A DNA stretch of 17,456 bases from Methanomicrobiales archaeon (GTDB lineage: Archaea; Halobacteriota; Methanomicrobia; Methanomicrobiales; Methanospirillaceae): contig JAAZNH010000291.1 of assembly GCA_012798365.1 (NCBI GenBank), positions 1-17,456 on the forward strand, in the 5' to 3' direction. The notes under the pieces were generated by a model. It had not been told where the DNA came from, did no database searches, and saw only the letters and a program-made list of their open reading frames with translations. The translations under genes and the position numbers were made by a program. This document shows, one piece after another, positions 7,538-14,073 of this stretch; the first letter of the stretch is position 1; each line of letters starts with the position of its first letter.

Positions 7538-7562
7538 ATCGTCAGGACCAACTCCTATCAAC

Positions 7563-7997
7563 ATGTTTGAGATCGAACAACGGTTACGCGAAAAAGGCGT
7601 TACCCTTGACGATATTGTTACTGCGGCAATGGGACTGTATGTGTCTCACGGGATGCCCGATGACGAGGCCGCTGTTGCGATAAAAAAGAAAATCCGGAAA
7701 TATCTCAATGATCCCAACGTCGCATCACTTCTCCTTGGTGCAATCCTTCTCGAAGATGAACTCTATACCAAGCGGAAAAATTCCGAGATCGCCGATGATC
7801 CGGTCTTTCTGTTAAGCGATGAGATCATCGGTATGGCAATTGCTGAGTGTATCGGGGGAACGTACGCGCGGTTTGAATTCACCCGCTATGACCAGAAGAA
7901 ACCGGGTATCCTCGCAACCCTTGGCCCGTTCCTTGATGATGCGGTGGCTGGCCTGATCGCAGGCTGCACCTCGCGCCTCTATAGTGAAAGCATATGA
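7563..7997 (+). CDS. cobZ: Alpha-ribazole phosphatase CobZ (PgpA-like family)
   Basis: I start at the ATG at 7563 (144 residues, MFEIEQRLREKGVTLDDIV). A longer reading from 7497 adds 22 residues with no family character, and the TATA box at 7529-7537 points to a leaderless start here. The protein resembles the phosphatidylglycerophosphatase A-like archaeal CobZ: KKIRKYLNDPNVASLLLGAI, then LSDEIIGMAIAECIGGTYARFEFTRYD and LGPFLDDAVAGLIAGC, with conserved acidic residues. CobZ of Methanosarcina removes the 5'-phosphate of alpha-ribazole phosphate, the step between CobT and CobS, or acts on adenosylcobalamin phosphate. Its stop overlaps the cobS start (ATGA), so the two are translationally coupled. 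The context strongly supports CobZ over a lipid phosphatase. Confidence 0.88.
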   Translation: MFEIEQRLREKGVTLDDIVTAAMGLYVSHGMPDDEAAVAIKKKIRKYLNDPNVASLLLGAILLEDELYTKRKNSEIADDPVFLLSDEIIGMAIAECIGGTYARFEFTRYDQKKPGILATLGPFLDDAVAGLIAGCTSRLYSESI

Positions 7998-8704
7998 AAA
8001 CCCTGCTCTCGTTACTCCAGTTCACTACAATCCTGCCCCTTGGAAAAGCGCAGGATCTGGAGCTGTTTGCAAAACATTCCTGGATTTACCCTCTTGCAGG
8101 GTATGTTATCGGTATCCTTGTTGCAATACCGGTCTTCTTCATTTCGGACCCGATCATTGCAGCAGCCGTTGCCATTGCTCTCCTCCTTTTCATTACCGGG
8201 GCACACCATTTCGACGGACTCCTGGATTTTGGGGACGGGCTGATGGCTCACGGGGACCGGGAGAAACGGATTCGTGCCCTGGCTGACATCCATATTGGTG
8301 CCGGAGGGATTGCTGCAGGGATTGCGGTAACCCTCCTGCTCTTTGCCGGTCTGACGGGAGCTGCATCAATAGCATCGGCCCTGATCATCGGAGAAGTCTG
8401 CGCAAAATATTCCATGGCATTCCTTACCACGTACGGGAAACCATTCCGGCAGGGGATTCACAGTTACCTACAGCAGTTCTCAAAACCCTACTTCCCGGCA
8501 CTTTCCCTCGTCCTGTGTATCCCGCTTTTTCTCCTGCCGGTTGCACCGATCAGGATCATCGGAGCAATCCTGCTTTCTCTCATCTGCCCGATGATCCTGC
8601 TTGCTGCATCAGAACGTCTTTTCGGGGGAGTCAACGGGGATGTTGTGGGTGCATCAAACGAAATCACCCGTACGATGGCAGTCCTTGCAGTCGCCCTTCT
8701 GTAG
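7994..8704 (+). CDS. cobS: Adenosylcobinamide-GDP ribazoletransferase CobS
   Basis: The 236-residue polytopic membrane enzyme joins adenosylcobinamide-GDP and alpha-ribazole(-phosphate) to complete the cobamide. The signature HHFDGLLDFGDGLMAHGDRE (71-90) holds the Mg-binding DGxxDxxDG pattern (D74, D78, D81), followed by KRIRALADIHIGAGG. Hydrophobic segments lie at about 32-50, 55-70, 103-125, 165-185 and 190-207, and the end reads VNGDVVGASNEITRTM, as in the family. The start overlaps the cobZ stop by four bases (ATGA). Length is normal at about 235-250. With cobT and cobZ this gives most of nucleotide-loop assembly; the guanylyltransferase CobY and the amidotransferase steps are not in the window. 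Confidence 0.94.
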   Translation: MKTLLSLLQFTTILPLGKAQDLELFAKHSWIYPLAGYVIGILVAIPVFFISDPIIAAAVAIALLLFITGAHHFDGLLDFGDGLMAHGDREKRIRALADIHIGAGGIAAGIAVTLLLFAGLTGAASIASALIIGEVCAKYSMAFLTTYGKPFRQGIHSYLQQFSKPYFPALSLVLCIPLFLLPVAPIRIIGAILLSLICPMILLAASERLFGGVNGDVVGASNEITRTMAVLAVALL

Positions 8705-8799
8705 GATATTCGGGTCTTCCATTCCCTAATCGGGCTTTGCGCGGGGGGTCGTTTGCGGGTCTGTTGGTTTACATCGGATTTTCTTATGCGCAATAACCA

Positions 8800-8833
8800 G
8801 GGATATGACAATATCCCAGCCTGTTCCAGGCTG
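8800..8833. terminator. Double hairpin between convergent cobS and the small cysteine-rich gene
   Basis: Two perfect 7-bp hairpins share one base: GGGATAT (8800-8806) with ATATCCC (8811-8817) around GACA, and CAGCCTG (8817-8823) with CAGGCTG (8827-8833) around TTC. They lie 96 bases past the cobS stop and 34 bases past the facing gene's stop. A two-way terminator or RNA 3'-end structure is likely; an operator is possible. Confidence 0.5.
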
Positions 8834-8867
8834 ATATACCAATGAAAAAAGGAATTTCAAACAGGCA

Positions 8868-9188
8868 TTAGTACATTCGGGAGAAACCCTCATTCCGGTC
8901 GTCCGCGCATTCAATTGCGGATCCGTCACGGACAAGGGAGTTGAACAGCATTGCTGCATTCATGAGATTGTCATCGGAGCTGCGCCCTTTCCGGATATCG
9001 GAGAGGGCCTGTGCCTGGGGAGTCGGGGAAACCCTGTTTCCCACGCGGACCCCGGTACAGGAGCGGCAGTATGCGCAGTTGCTGTAGACGGATACATCCC
9101 CATCTGCACAGGCAACAGTAACCCGGTTTTTCTTCTCGTCCCGCTGAAACGGCAATGTCTTCATACAGAGATGTTTTTTGCAATGCAT
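8868..9188 (-). CDS. Small cysteine-rich protein, function not recognised
   Basis: The 106-residue protein carries C27 and a CAYCRSC cluster (C38, C41, C44), with further cysteines at 3, 8 and 94. The spacing could bind zinc or an iron-sulfur cluster. The segment RVTVACADGDVSVYSNCAYC has codon use like real genes here, and an antisense origin is unlikely because nothing overlaps it on the plus strand. The C-terminal half is polar with no membrane segment. The ATG at 9188 has no direct Shine-Dalgarno; an internal ATG at 9164 is an alternative start. A seven-codon frame just upstream (9211-9188, minus, preceded by AGGTGG) ends in TAA that shares a base with this ATG (TAATG). It converges on cobS and diverges from tuf. 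No family is named with confidence. Confidence 0.6.
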   Translation of the reverse strand: MHCKKHLCMKTLPFQRDEKKNRVTVACADGDVSVYSNCAYCRSCTGVRVGNRVSPTPQAQALSDIRKGRSSDDNLMNAAMLFNSLVRDGSAIECADDRNEGFSRMY

Positions 9189-9262
9189 TATGATGTTGCC
9201 GATGTAATCATTGATCCACCTGAAAAATCCTCACCGTAAAAACAGTCCCCACCAATCGAAAT

Positions 9263-9291
9263 ATTTTAAATAGTTAAGTCTCATATAAGTA
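9263..9291 (+). promoter_or_regulatory. tuf promoter region with two TATA-like elements
   Basis: CGAAAT followed by ATTTTAAATA (9263-9272) resembles a BRE plus TATA box, and CATATAAGTA (9282-9291) is a second candidate 19 bases on. Either gives a leader of about 35-60 nt before the tuf ATG. A strong promoter is expected for EF-1A; I cannot choose between the two by eye. Confidence 0.55.
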
Positions 9292-9334
9292 ATACTCGCA
9301 TAAACTGACTGTAAGCGGACAGTCTCAATGTTTT

Positions 9335-9340
9335 GGAGGA
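9335..9340 (+). promoter_or_regulatory. Strong Shine-Dalgarno of tuf
   Basis: GGAGGA lies 8 bases before the ATG at 9349, the strongest ribosome binding site in the window alongside that of cobT. Confidence 0.75.
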
Positions 9341-9348
9341 TTACATAA

Positions 9349-10626
9349 ATGGCATCTGACAAGCCCCATATGAATCTGGCCGTAATCGGCCACATCGACC
9401 ACGGAAAGTCAACGACCGTCGGACGTATGATGTTCGAGACCGGCGCAGTAGCCGCTCACATCATCGAAGGGTACCGCAAGGAGGCTGAATCCAAGGGTAA
9501 GGCAACCTTTGAATTTGCATGGGTTATGGACAACCTCAAGGAAGAGCGTGAGAGAGGTATCACCATCGATATCGCTCACAAGAGGTTCGACACCCCCAAG
9601 TTCTACTTCACGGTTGTAGACTGCCCCGGCCACAGAGACTTCGTCAAGAACATGATCACCGGTGCATCCCAGGCTGACGCAGCAGTGCTCGTTGTCGCAG
9701 CACCCGATGGCCCGATGGAACAGACCAAGGAACATGTCTTCCTTGCAAGGACCCTCGGCATCACCCAGATCATCATCGCCATCAACAAGATGGACGCCGT
9801 CAAGTACGACGAGAAGCGCTACAACGAAGTCAAGACCGAGATGTCCAACCTCATCAAGATGGTCGGATACAAGCCCGAAGAGACGCAGTTCATCCCGATC
9901 AGCTCAATCCAGGGTATCAACATCAAGGCAAACAGCCCCGAGACCCCCTGGTACAAGGGCCCGGCACTCATCCCGGCACTCGACCTCTTTAAGGAGCCCG
10001 AGAAACCGACCGACAAGCCCATGCGCCTGCCCATCCAGGATGTCTACAGCATCAGCGGTATCGGAACCGTTCCGGTCGGCCGTGTTGAGACCGGTATCAT
10101 CAAGAAGGGAATGAAGGTCTCCTTCATGCCCGCTAACAAGGATGGAGAAATCAAGTCCATCGAAATGCACCATGAGGAAATCCCCCAGGCAGTACCCGGT
10201 GACAACGTTGGTTTCAACGTCCGTGGTATCGGCAAGGGCGACATCCGCCGCGGTGATGTCATGGGCCCGGCAGAACAGCCCCCGACCGTTGCAGATGAGT
10301 TCACGGCACAGATCGTCGTGCTCCAGCACCCGAGCGCACTGACCGTCGGATACACTCCGGTCTTCCACTGCCACACCACCCAGACCGCCTGCACATTCGT
10401 CGAGCTTAAGAAGAAACTCGACCCCCGCTCCGGCCAGGTCAAGGAAGAGAACCCCACGTTCCTCAAGTCAGGAGACGCAGCCATCGTTGTTATCAAGCCC
10501 ACCAAGCCCATGGTCATCGAAAATGTCAAGGAGCTCCCGCAGCTCGGCAGGTTCGCGGTCCGTGATATGGGTTCAACGATTGCAGCCGGTATGTGCATTG
10601 CCATCCAGCCAAAGCAGATGAGATAA
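9349..10626 (+). CDS. tuf: Translation elongation factor 1-alpha (EF-1A / EF-Tu)
   Basis: The 425-residue GTPase delivers aminoacyl-tRNA to the ribosome. G1 is GHIDHGKST (14-22), the switch I element is RERGITIDIAH (67-77), G3 is DCPGH (91-95), G4 NKMD (146-149), and the SSIQG segment follows at the G5 position. The beta-barrel domains II and III follow, with SISGIGTVPVGRVETG and FHCHTTQTACTF. The archaeal/eukaryal form is clear from the insert EGYRKEAESKGKATFEFAWV in domain I. Length is standard for archaeal EF-1A. Codon use is strongly biased (AAG, CTC, ATC, GTC), as for a highly expressed gene. rpsJ follows 24 bases later. Confidence 0.98.
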   Translation: MASDKPHMNLAVIGHIDHGKSTTVGRMMFETGAVAAHIIEGYRKEAESKGKATFEFAWVMDNLKEERERGITIDIAHKRFDTPKFYFTVVDCPGHRDFVKNMITGASQADAAVLVVAAPDGPMEQTKEHVFLARTLGITQIIIAINKMDAVKYDEKRYNEVKTEMSNLIKMVGYKPEETQFIPISSIQGINIKANSPETPWYKGPALIPALDLFKEPEKPTDKPMRLPIQDVYSISGIGTVPVGRVETGIIKKGMKVSFMPANKDGEIKSIEMHHEEIPQAVPGDNVGFNVRGIGKGDIRRGDVMGPAEQPPTVADEFTAQIVVLQHPSALTVGYTPVFHCHTTQTACTFVELKKKLDPRSGQVKEENPTFLKSGDAAIVVIKPTKPMVIENVKELPQLGRFAVRDMGSTIAAGMCIAIQPKQMR

Positions 10627-10631
10627 TCATA

Positions 10632-10637
10632 TTTTTT
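10632..10637 (+). terminator. Oligo-T between tuf and rpsJ, possible partial terminator
   Basis: Six T residues follow the tuf stop within the 24-base spacer. In archaea such a run can cause partial termination, which would let tuf be made in excess over rpsJ. Speculative. Confidence 0.25.
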
Positions 10638-10650
10638 GTGGTGATGTATC

Positions 10651-10959
10651 ATGCAGAAAGCCAGAATTCGCCTGACAGGGACTGATTTCAACAAAGTAGA
10701 GATGGTCTGTGACAGAATACGGGAGATTGCAGAACGCACAGGTGTAAATCTGGCCGGCCCGATACCACTCCCAACCAAGAGGTTGGTTGTTCCTATCCGC
10801 AAGAGTCCCGATGGTGAGGGGACTGCAACATGGGACCGCTGGCAGCTGCGCGTCCACAAACGCCTCATCGATATTGACGCGGACGAGCGTGCACTCCGGC
10901 AGCTCATGCGCATCCAGGTGCCAAAAGATATCGGCATTGAGATTGTTTTAGAGAGTTGA
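10651..10959 (+). CDS. rpsJ: Small ribosomal subunit protein uS10
   Basis: The 102-residue protein is the archaeal S10 (S20e) length. It reads KARIRLTGTDFNKVEMVCDR, GPIPLPTKRLVVPIRKSP, the WDRWQLRVHKRLIDID motif, and ends VPKDIGIEIVLES, all standard. It sits in the 30S head. GGTGAT lies 5 bases before the ATG. The tuf-rpsJ order is the usual archaeal arrangement. Its stop is 9 bases before the GTG of the Agl23-like gene. Confidence 0.97.
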   Translation: MQKARIRLTGTDFNKVEMVCDRIREIAERTGVNLAGPIPLPTKRLVVPIRKSPDGEGTATWDRWQLRVHKRLIDIDADERALRQLMRIQVPKDIGIEIVLES

Positions 10960-10968
10960 AGGTGCCGC

Positions 10969-12639
10969 GTGCAGCAGGCCGCGGGATTCTCCCAGACAAT
11001 CAAAAAAATATTTACTTTTGAACGGATTTTTCTTCTTATACTCATTACTGCCATCCTGGTACGGTTCTGGCAGATGGATCTCAAACTTCTCCATCATGAC
11101 GAAGCGATCCATTCCTGGTTTTCCTACGAACTCTTAACTACCGGTGCCTGGAAGTATGACCCAAGTTACCACGGGCCATTCTTGTATTATGTCACGGCAG
11201 GAATGTTTGCCGCATTTGGCAGTTCCGACCTTGTTGCAAGGATCCTCCCGTGCATGTTCGGGACACTGCTGATCCCCCTGGTGTACTGTGTTTACCGGCT
11301 CGATTATCTCACGAAAAACCAGACCCTTCTTGCATCCCTCTTCATTGCACTATCTCCGGATATGATCTACTTCTCCCGGTTCCTCCGCCATGATATATTC
11401 ATGCTCTTTTTCACGTTCCTGATGCTTGTTGCCCTCCTCTATTACGTTGAACGCAGCCAGACACGGTTTGCGATAATTGCTGCAATTGCAATGGCTGGAG
11501 CACTCAGCTGCAAGGAAGAGATGCCGGTCATAATTCTCATCTTTGCTTCGTTTTTTGCAATTGCGTTCTGGAGGGGATCCTTCCCCCTGCCCCTGACGTG
11601 GAAACGCGACCTTCTCCTGTCAGTACTAATTGTCATCGGGATGATGAGCATCCTGTATTCCGGTTTTGGCGGCCACCCGGACACACTGGTCGGCCAGAAC
11701 TTCGGGATAACCAAAGAGGGGTCGTTCAATTTCGATATTACCACAACAGGATGGTACCAGGCCATTGACCACTGGACTGACATGCACAAGCAGCAGCGGC
11801 TTGGCGGCCCCTGGTTCTATTATGTGCCGCTGTATCTCCTCTACGAGCTGCCGATCTTCATCCTGGCGATGTTCGGTACGGTCCAGTTCCTTGTCAAAGG
11901 AATTGATTTCCGGCTTGTCCTGATGAGACTGAAGCTGTACCTGCGGTACCGGAATTCCCCGATTCCTCCCGGTGACCTCGCCAGGATCAGTATCACCCAG
12001 CTCCAATCCCCACCCCGGGTACACACCAAATCTGACGAATTTTTCCGGTTATGTATTTACTGGATGATTCTCACCATGGCCTTCTATGCCTATGTTGGCG
12101 AAAAGGTCCCCTGGCTCCTCATCCCGCAGCTGCTCCCGATGTGTATTGTCGCAGTGTACCAGCTGAACTGGCAGAAGACACTGATTGCACTCGTTGGCTG
12201 TATATTCCTTGTTGTGATGGCGTGGCATGTAGCATTCGTTCCTGCTGACATCAACGAACCCATTGTGCAGGTGCAGAATTCCGAAGATCTGCGAACTGTA
12301 ATGCAGCTCATGGACGGAACCGACCGTATCGTTATTGCATCGAAAGATTACTGGCCGTTACCCTGGTATTATCGCGGAGATTTGTGGAAAAATAAGGTTA
12401 CCTTCTTCAGCGGCCGGGAAACCGAGGAAAAACTCGTAGAGAAGAACCCGGGCGTCATCATCCTCCATGATGGGGAAAGTTATCCTGCGATTGAAGGATA
12501 TGAGAAGAAAACCTACAAACTCAGTTACTGGTTCTCATTCTATGACAACCAGAACCGGCTCTTCGATTACTATCTTCACCGTGACGGGAAGATGGGGAGC
12601 ATCAACATCGATGTCTTCACTCCGTCACGCTCTGGCTGA
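10969..12639 (+). CDS. TIGR03663/Agl23-type multi-pass membrane protein (GT-C-like)
   Basis: The start is GTG at 10969 with AGGTG 4 bases upstream. The 556-residue protein has about 10 hydrophobic segments, then a soluble C-terminal part (about 440-556). The first extracytoplasmic loop holds LLHHDEAIHSWFSYEL (D44, E45), then YDPSYHGPFLYYV. SRFLRHDIFM and EKVPWLLIPQLLP follow. This is the layout of GT-C glycosyltransferases, which use a polyprenyl-phosphate sugar, with the acidic pair as catalytic base or metal ligand. The archaeal family is annotated TIGR03663, or flippase-activity-associated Agl23 in haloarchaea. A role in surface protein glycosylation is inferred; substrate and direction are unknown. 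It reads as the third gene of the tuf-rpsJ unit, an odd partner for translation genes. Confidence 0.82.
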   Translation: MQQAAGFSQTIKKIFTFERIFLLILITAILVRFWQMDLKLLHHDEAIHSWFSYELLTTGAWKYDPSYHGPFLYYVTAGMFAAFGSSDLVARILPCMFGTLLIPLVYCVYRLDYLTKNQTLLASLFIALSPDMIYFSRFLRHDIFMLFFTFLMLVALLYYVERSQTRFAIIAAIAMAGALSCKEEMPVIILIFASFFAIAFWRGSFPLPLTWKRDLLLSVLIVIGMMSILYSGFGGHPDTLVGQNFGITKEGSFNFDITTTGWYQAIDHWTDMHKQQRLGGPWFYYVPLYLLYELPIFILAMFGTVQFLVKGIDFRLVLMRLKLYLRYRNSPIPPGDLARISITQLQSPPRVHTKSDEFFRLCIYWMILTMAFYAYVGEKVPWLLIPQLLPMCIVAVYQLNWQKTLIALVGCIFLVVMAWHVAFVPADINEPIVQVQNSEDLRTVMQLMDGTDRIVIASKDYWPLPWYYRGDLWKNKVTFFSGRETEEKLVEKNPGVIILHDGESYPAIEGYEKKTYKLSYWFSFYDNQNRLFDYYLHRDGKMGSINIDVFTPSRSG

Positions 12640-12646
12640 TTCCCCC

Positions 12647-12653
12647 TTTTTTT
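12647..12653 (+). terminator. Oligo-T after the Agl23-like gene
   Basis: Seven T residues after CCCCC lie 8 bases past the TGA stop, a candidate archaeal terminator for the tuf-rpsJ-Agl23-like unit. Confidence 0.45.
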
Positions 12654-12861
12654 CCGGCATTCTTACCCCGCCTCCAGTTATTCATTGTCCAGACTTCCTC
12701 GTACCTACGGGCAGACCAGGGAAGGGGGAAACATCGGAGAAAATGGAGCAGTGAGAAGGGCTTTTGGGAGAATGCGTTTCCTGTTTTGCCGTAGGGATAG
12801 TACACCAGGAAAAAACCGGCTTACTATTCACCAGGCCCCAAAAATGACAAGGAGATATCGC

Positions 12862-12969
12862 ATGAAATCAGGATACGTGGATGAGAAAACCGATAAGAAA
12901 AAGAAAACGGGTAAATGGATTATTAATATTATCCGAGTTCATCCCAGCGGGAGCGTTTCCGGTAGATAA
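12862..12969 (+). CDS. Candidate 35-residue basic small protein
   Basis: AAGGAG at 12849-12854 stands 7 bases before an ATG opening MKSGYVDEKTDKKKKTGKWI and ending in VHPSGSVSGR. The peptide is lysine-rich in the middle. Its last 41 bases lie antisense to the end of the membrane-protein gene downstream of cetZ. The Shine-Dalgarno is as good as any in the window, but so short a frame can arise by chance and the sequence is not recognised. Confidence 0.3.
   Translation: MKSGYVDEKTDKKKKTGKWIINIIRVHPSGSVSGR
12895..12907 (-). terminator. T-rich run after the cetZ-linked membrane protein gene
   Basis: On the minus strand this reads GTTTTCTTTTTCTT, starting 22 bases beyond the stop of the membrane-protein gene. 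It is a candidate oligo-T terminator for the cetZ transcript. Confidence 0.4.
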
Positions 12970-14065
12970 TTACCCCGACCGCAACCAGCACGATAATGAC
13001 AATCACGATAATGATCGGAAGGAATCCGGGTATTTTAGGAAGAGTGATATTCGGAATCCATCCAACAGAGCTTTCCAGTTTCTTTCTTAGGGCTAATGCT
13101 TCGGTGTAGGATTCATTTCCCTTAGTAAATGCATCGCCGGCTTTTGTTCGTGCCTGGGAATACTGGCCATTGGCGATCTCATCATTTGCCGTGGAAACAT
13201 AACTCACTGCAATCTCACGTTTTGCAATGATTGGGGCGAGTTCCGGGTTTTCAGCAGTGCTCTTGTTGCCTTTGAACCACTGGATCTGTTTATCTACATT
13301 CTCAATCGGGATCTGGGCATTGGCAACCTCGCTCTCCGCCCACGCCTTGTCAAGGGCTTTCTCCCCATCGGCCATGAGGTTGGTGGCAGTAGAAAGATAA
13401 CTGAATGCGGTGGTATACTGGGTTGAAGGGAGTGCTGCCGCTGCATCGATTTTTGATTTTGCATCATTATACTTGACTTCCGCCCCGGAAGTGTCAATCG
13501 CAATTGCGGCCTTTTCATCGATATGGGTCCGGAATGTCTGGAGATCGCTCCGCTTTGCAGAGATCGCCTGGATAACATCCGCGGTATTGATCACAAGGGT
13601 GGTGCGGGTGACCCGGGAACTGTCCACGGCCCGGTTGTTCTTGTCAAGCTCAACGATATCGATAATCGTTTTGTTTGAAGTGGCTGTGACAGCGGGCGCC
13701 TTGCCCTCCATCGTGACCCGGACAACCTCTTCAATATCGCTTGGGTATTCGAGCTCAAAACCGCCAAGGAGGAGGGTCTTGCCGCTTTCCTGGGGCCGGG
13801 GTTCTTCGATACCATCCTTGATCAGGGTATAGGTCCACTTGGCGGAATCCAGATCTGTTGACATCTTCAGGTCACTCGATGAGGGGAAGGTCACGTCCCC
13901 GGACCCGGTGAACTGGATCTTATAGGAAACCGTGACGGCAGTTCCCGGGGTCAGCGAACCTGAAGGCTCAATGACCACTTCGGAAACGGACCATGCCGAT
14001 ACCACCGGACTACAGAAAAGAAGAATTGCTGCAAGTACTACTATCCACGTTGTTACACCCTTCAT
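12929..14065 (-). CDS. Single-pass membrane protein with extracellular beta domain and helical region, cetZ partner
   Basis: I choose the ATG at 14065-14063, with GAGG 6 bases upstream; an ATG at 14068 (3-base spacing) or a GTG at 14077 overlapping the cetZ stop are alternatives. The product is 378 residues: a Sec signal (1-24, ending VVSA), a beta-rich segment (about 25-155) resembling CARDB/immunoglobulin-like surface domains, an alanine-rich helical segment (about 160-335) likely forming bundled helices, and one membrane span (349-368, IIIVIVIIVLVAVGVII). A 10-residue cytoplasmic tail RKRSRWDELG follows. The tail's charge places the C-terminus inside. The gene begins 8 bases after cetZ, so both are on one message. 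I infer a membrane partner of the CetZ cytoskeleton. The family is not named. Confidence 0.8.
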   Translation of the reverse strand: MKGVTTWIVVLAAILLFCSPVVSAWSVSEVVIEPSGSLTPGTAVTVSYKIQFTGSGDVTFPSSSDLKMSTDLDSAKWTYTLIKDGIEEPRPQESGKTLLLGGFELEYPSDIEEVVRVTMEGKAPAVTATSNKTIIDIVELDKNNRAVDSSRVTRTTLVINTADVIQAISAKRSDLQTFRTHIDEKAAIAIDTSGAEVKYNDAKSKIDAAAALPSTQYTTAFSYLSTATNLMADGEKALDKAWAESEVANAQIPIENVDKQIQWFKGNKSTAENPELAPIIAKREIAVSYVSTANDEIANGQYSQARTKAGDAFTKGNESYTEALALRKKLESSVGWIPNITLPKIPGFLPIIIVIVIIVLVAVGVIIYRKRSRWDELG

Positions 14066-14073
14066 CATCAACC

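Noticed and set aside
7497..7562. Longer N-terminus for cobZ
   Set aside because: The added residues have no family character and the segment contains the likely TATA box.
10044..11084. 346-codon minus-strand frame
   Set aside because: It lies antisense to tuf, rpsJ and the start of the Agl23-like gene, all of which are certain or strong; such shadows arise from their codon bias.
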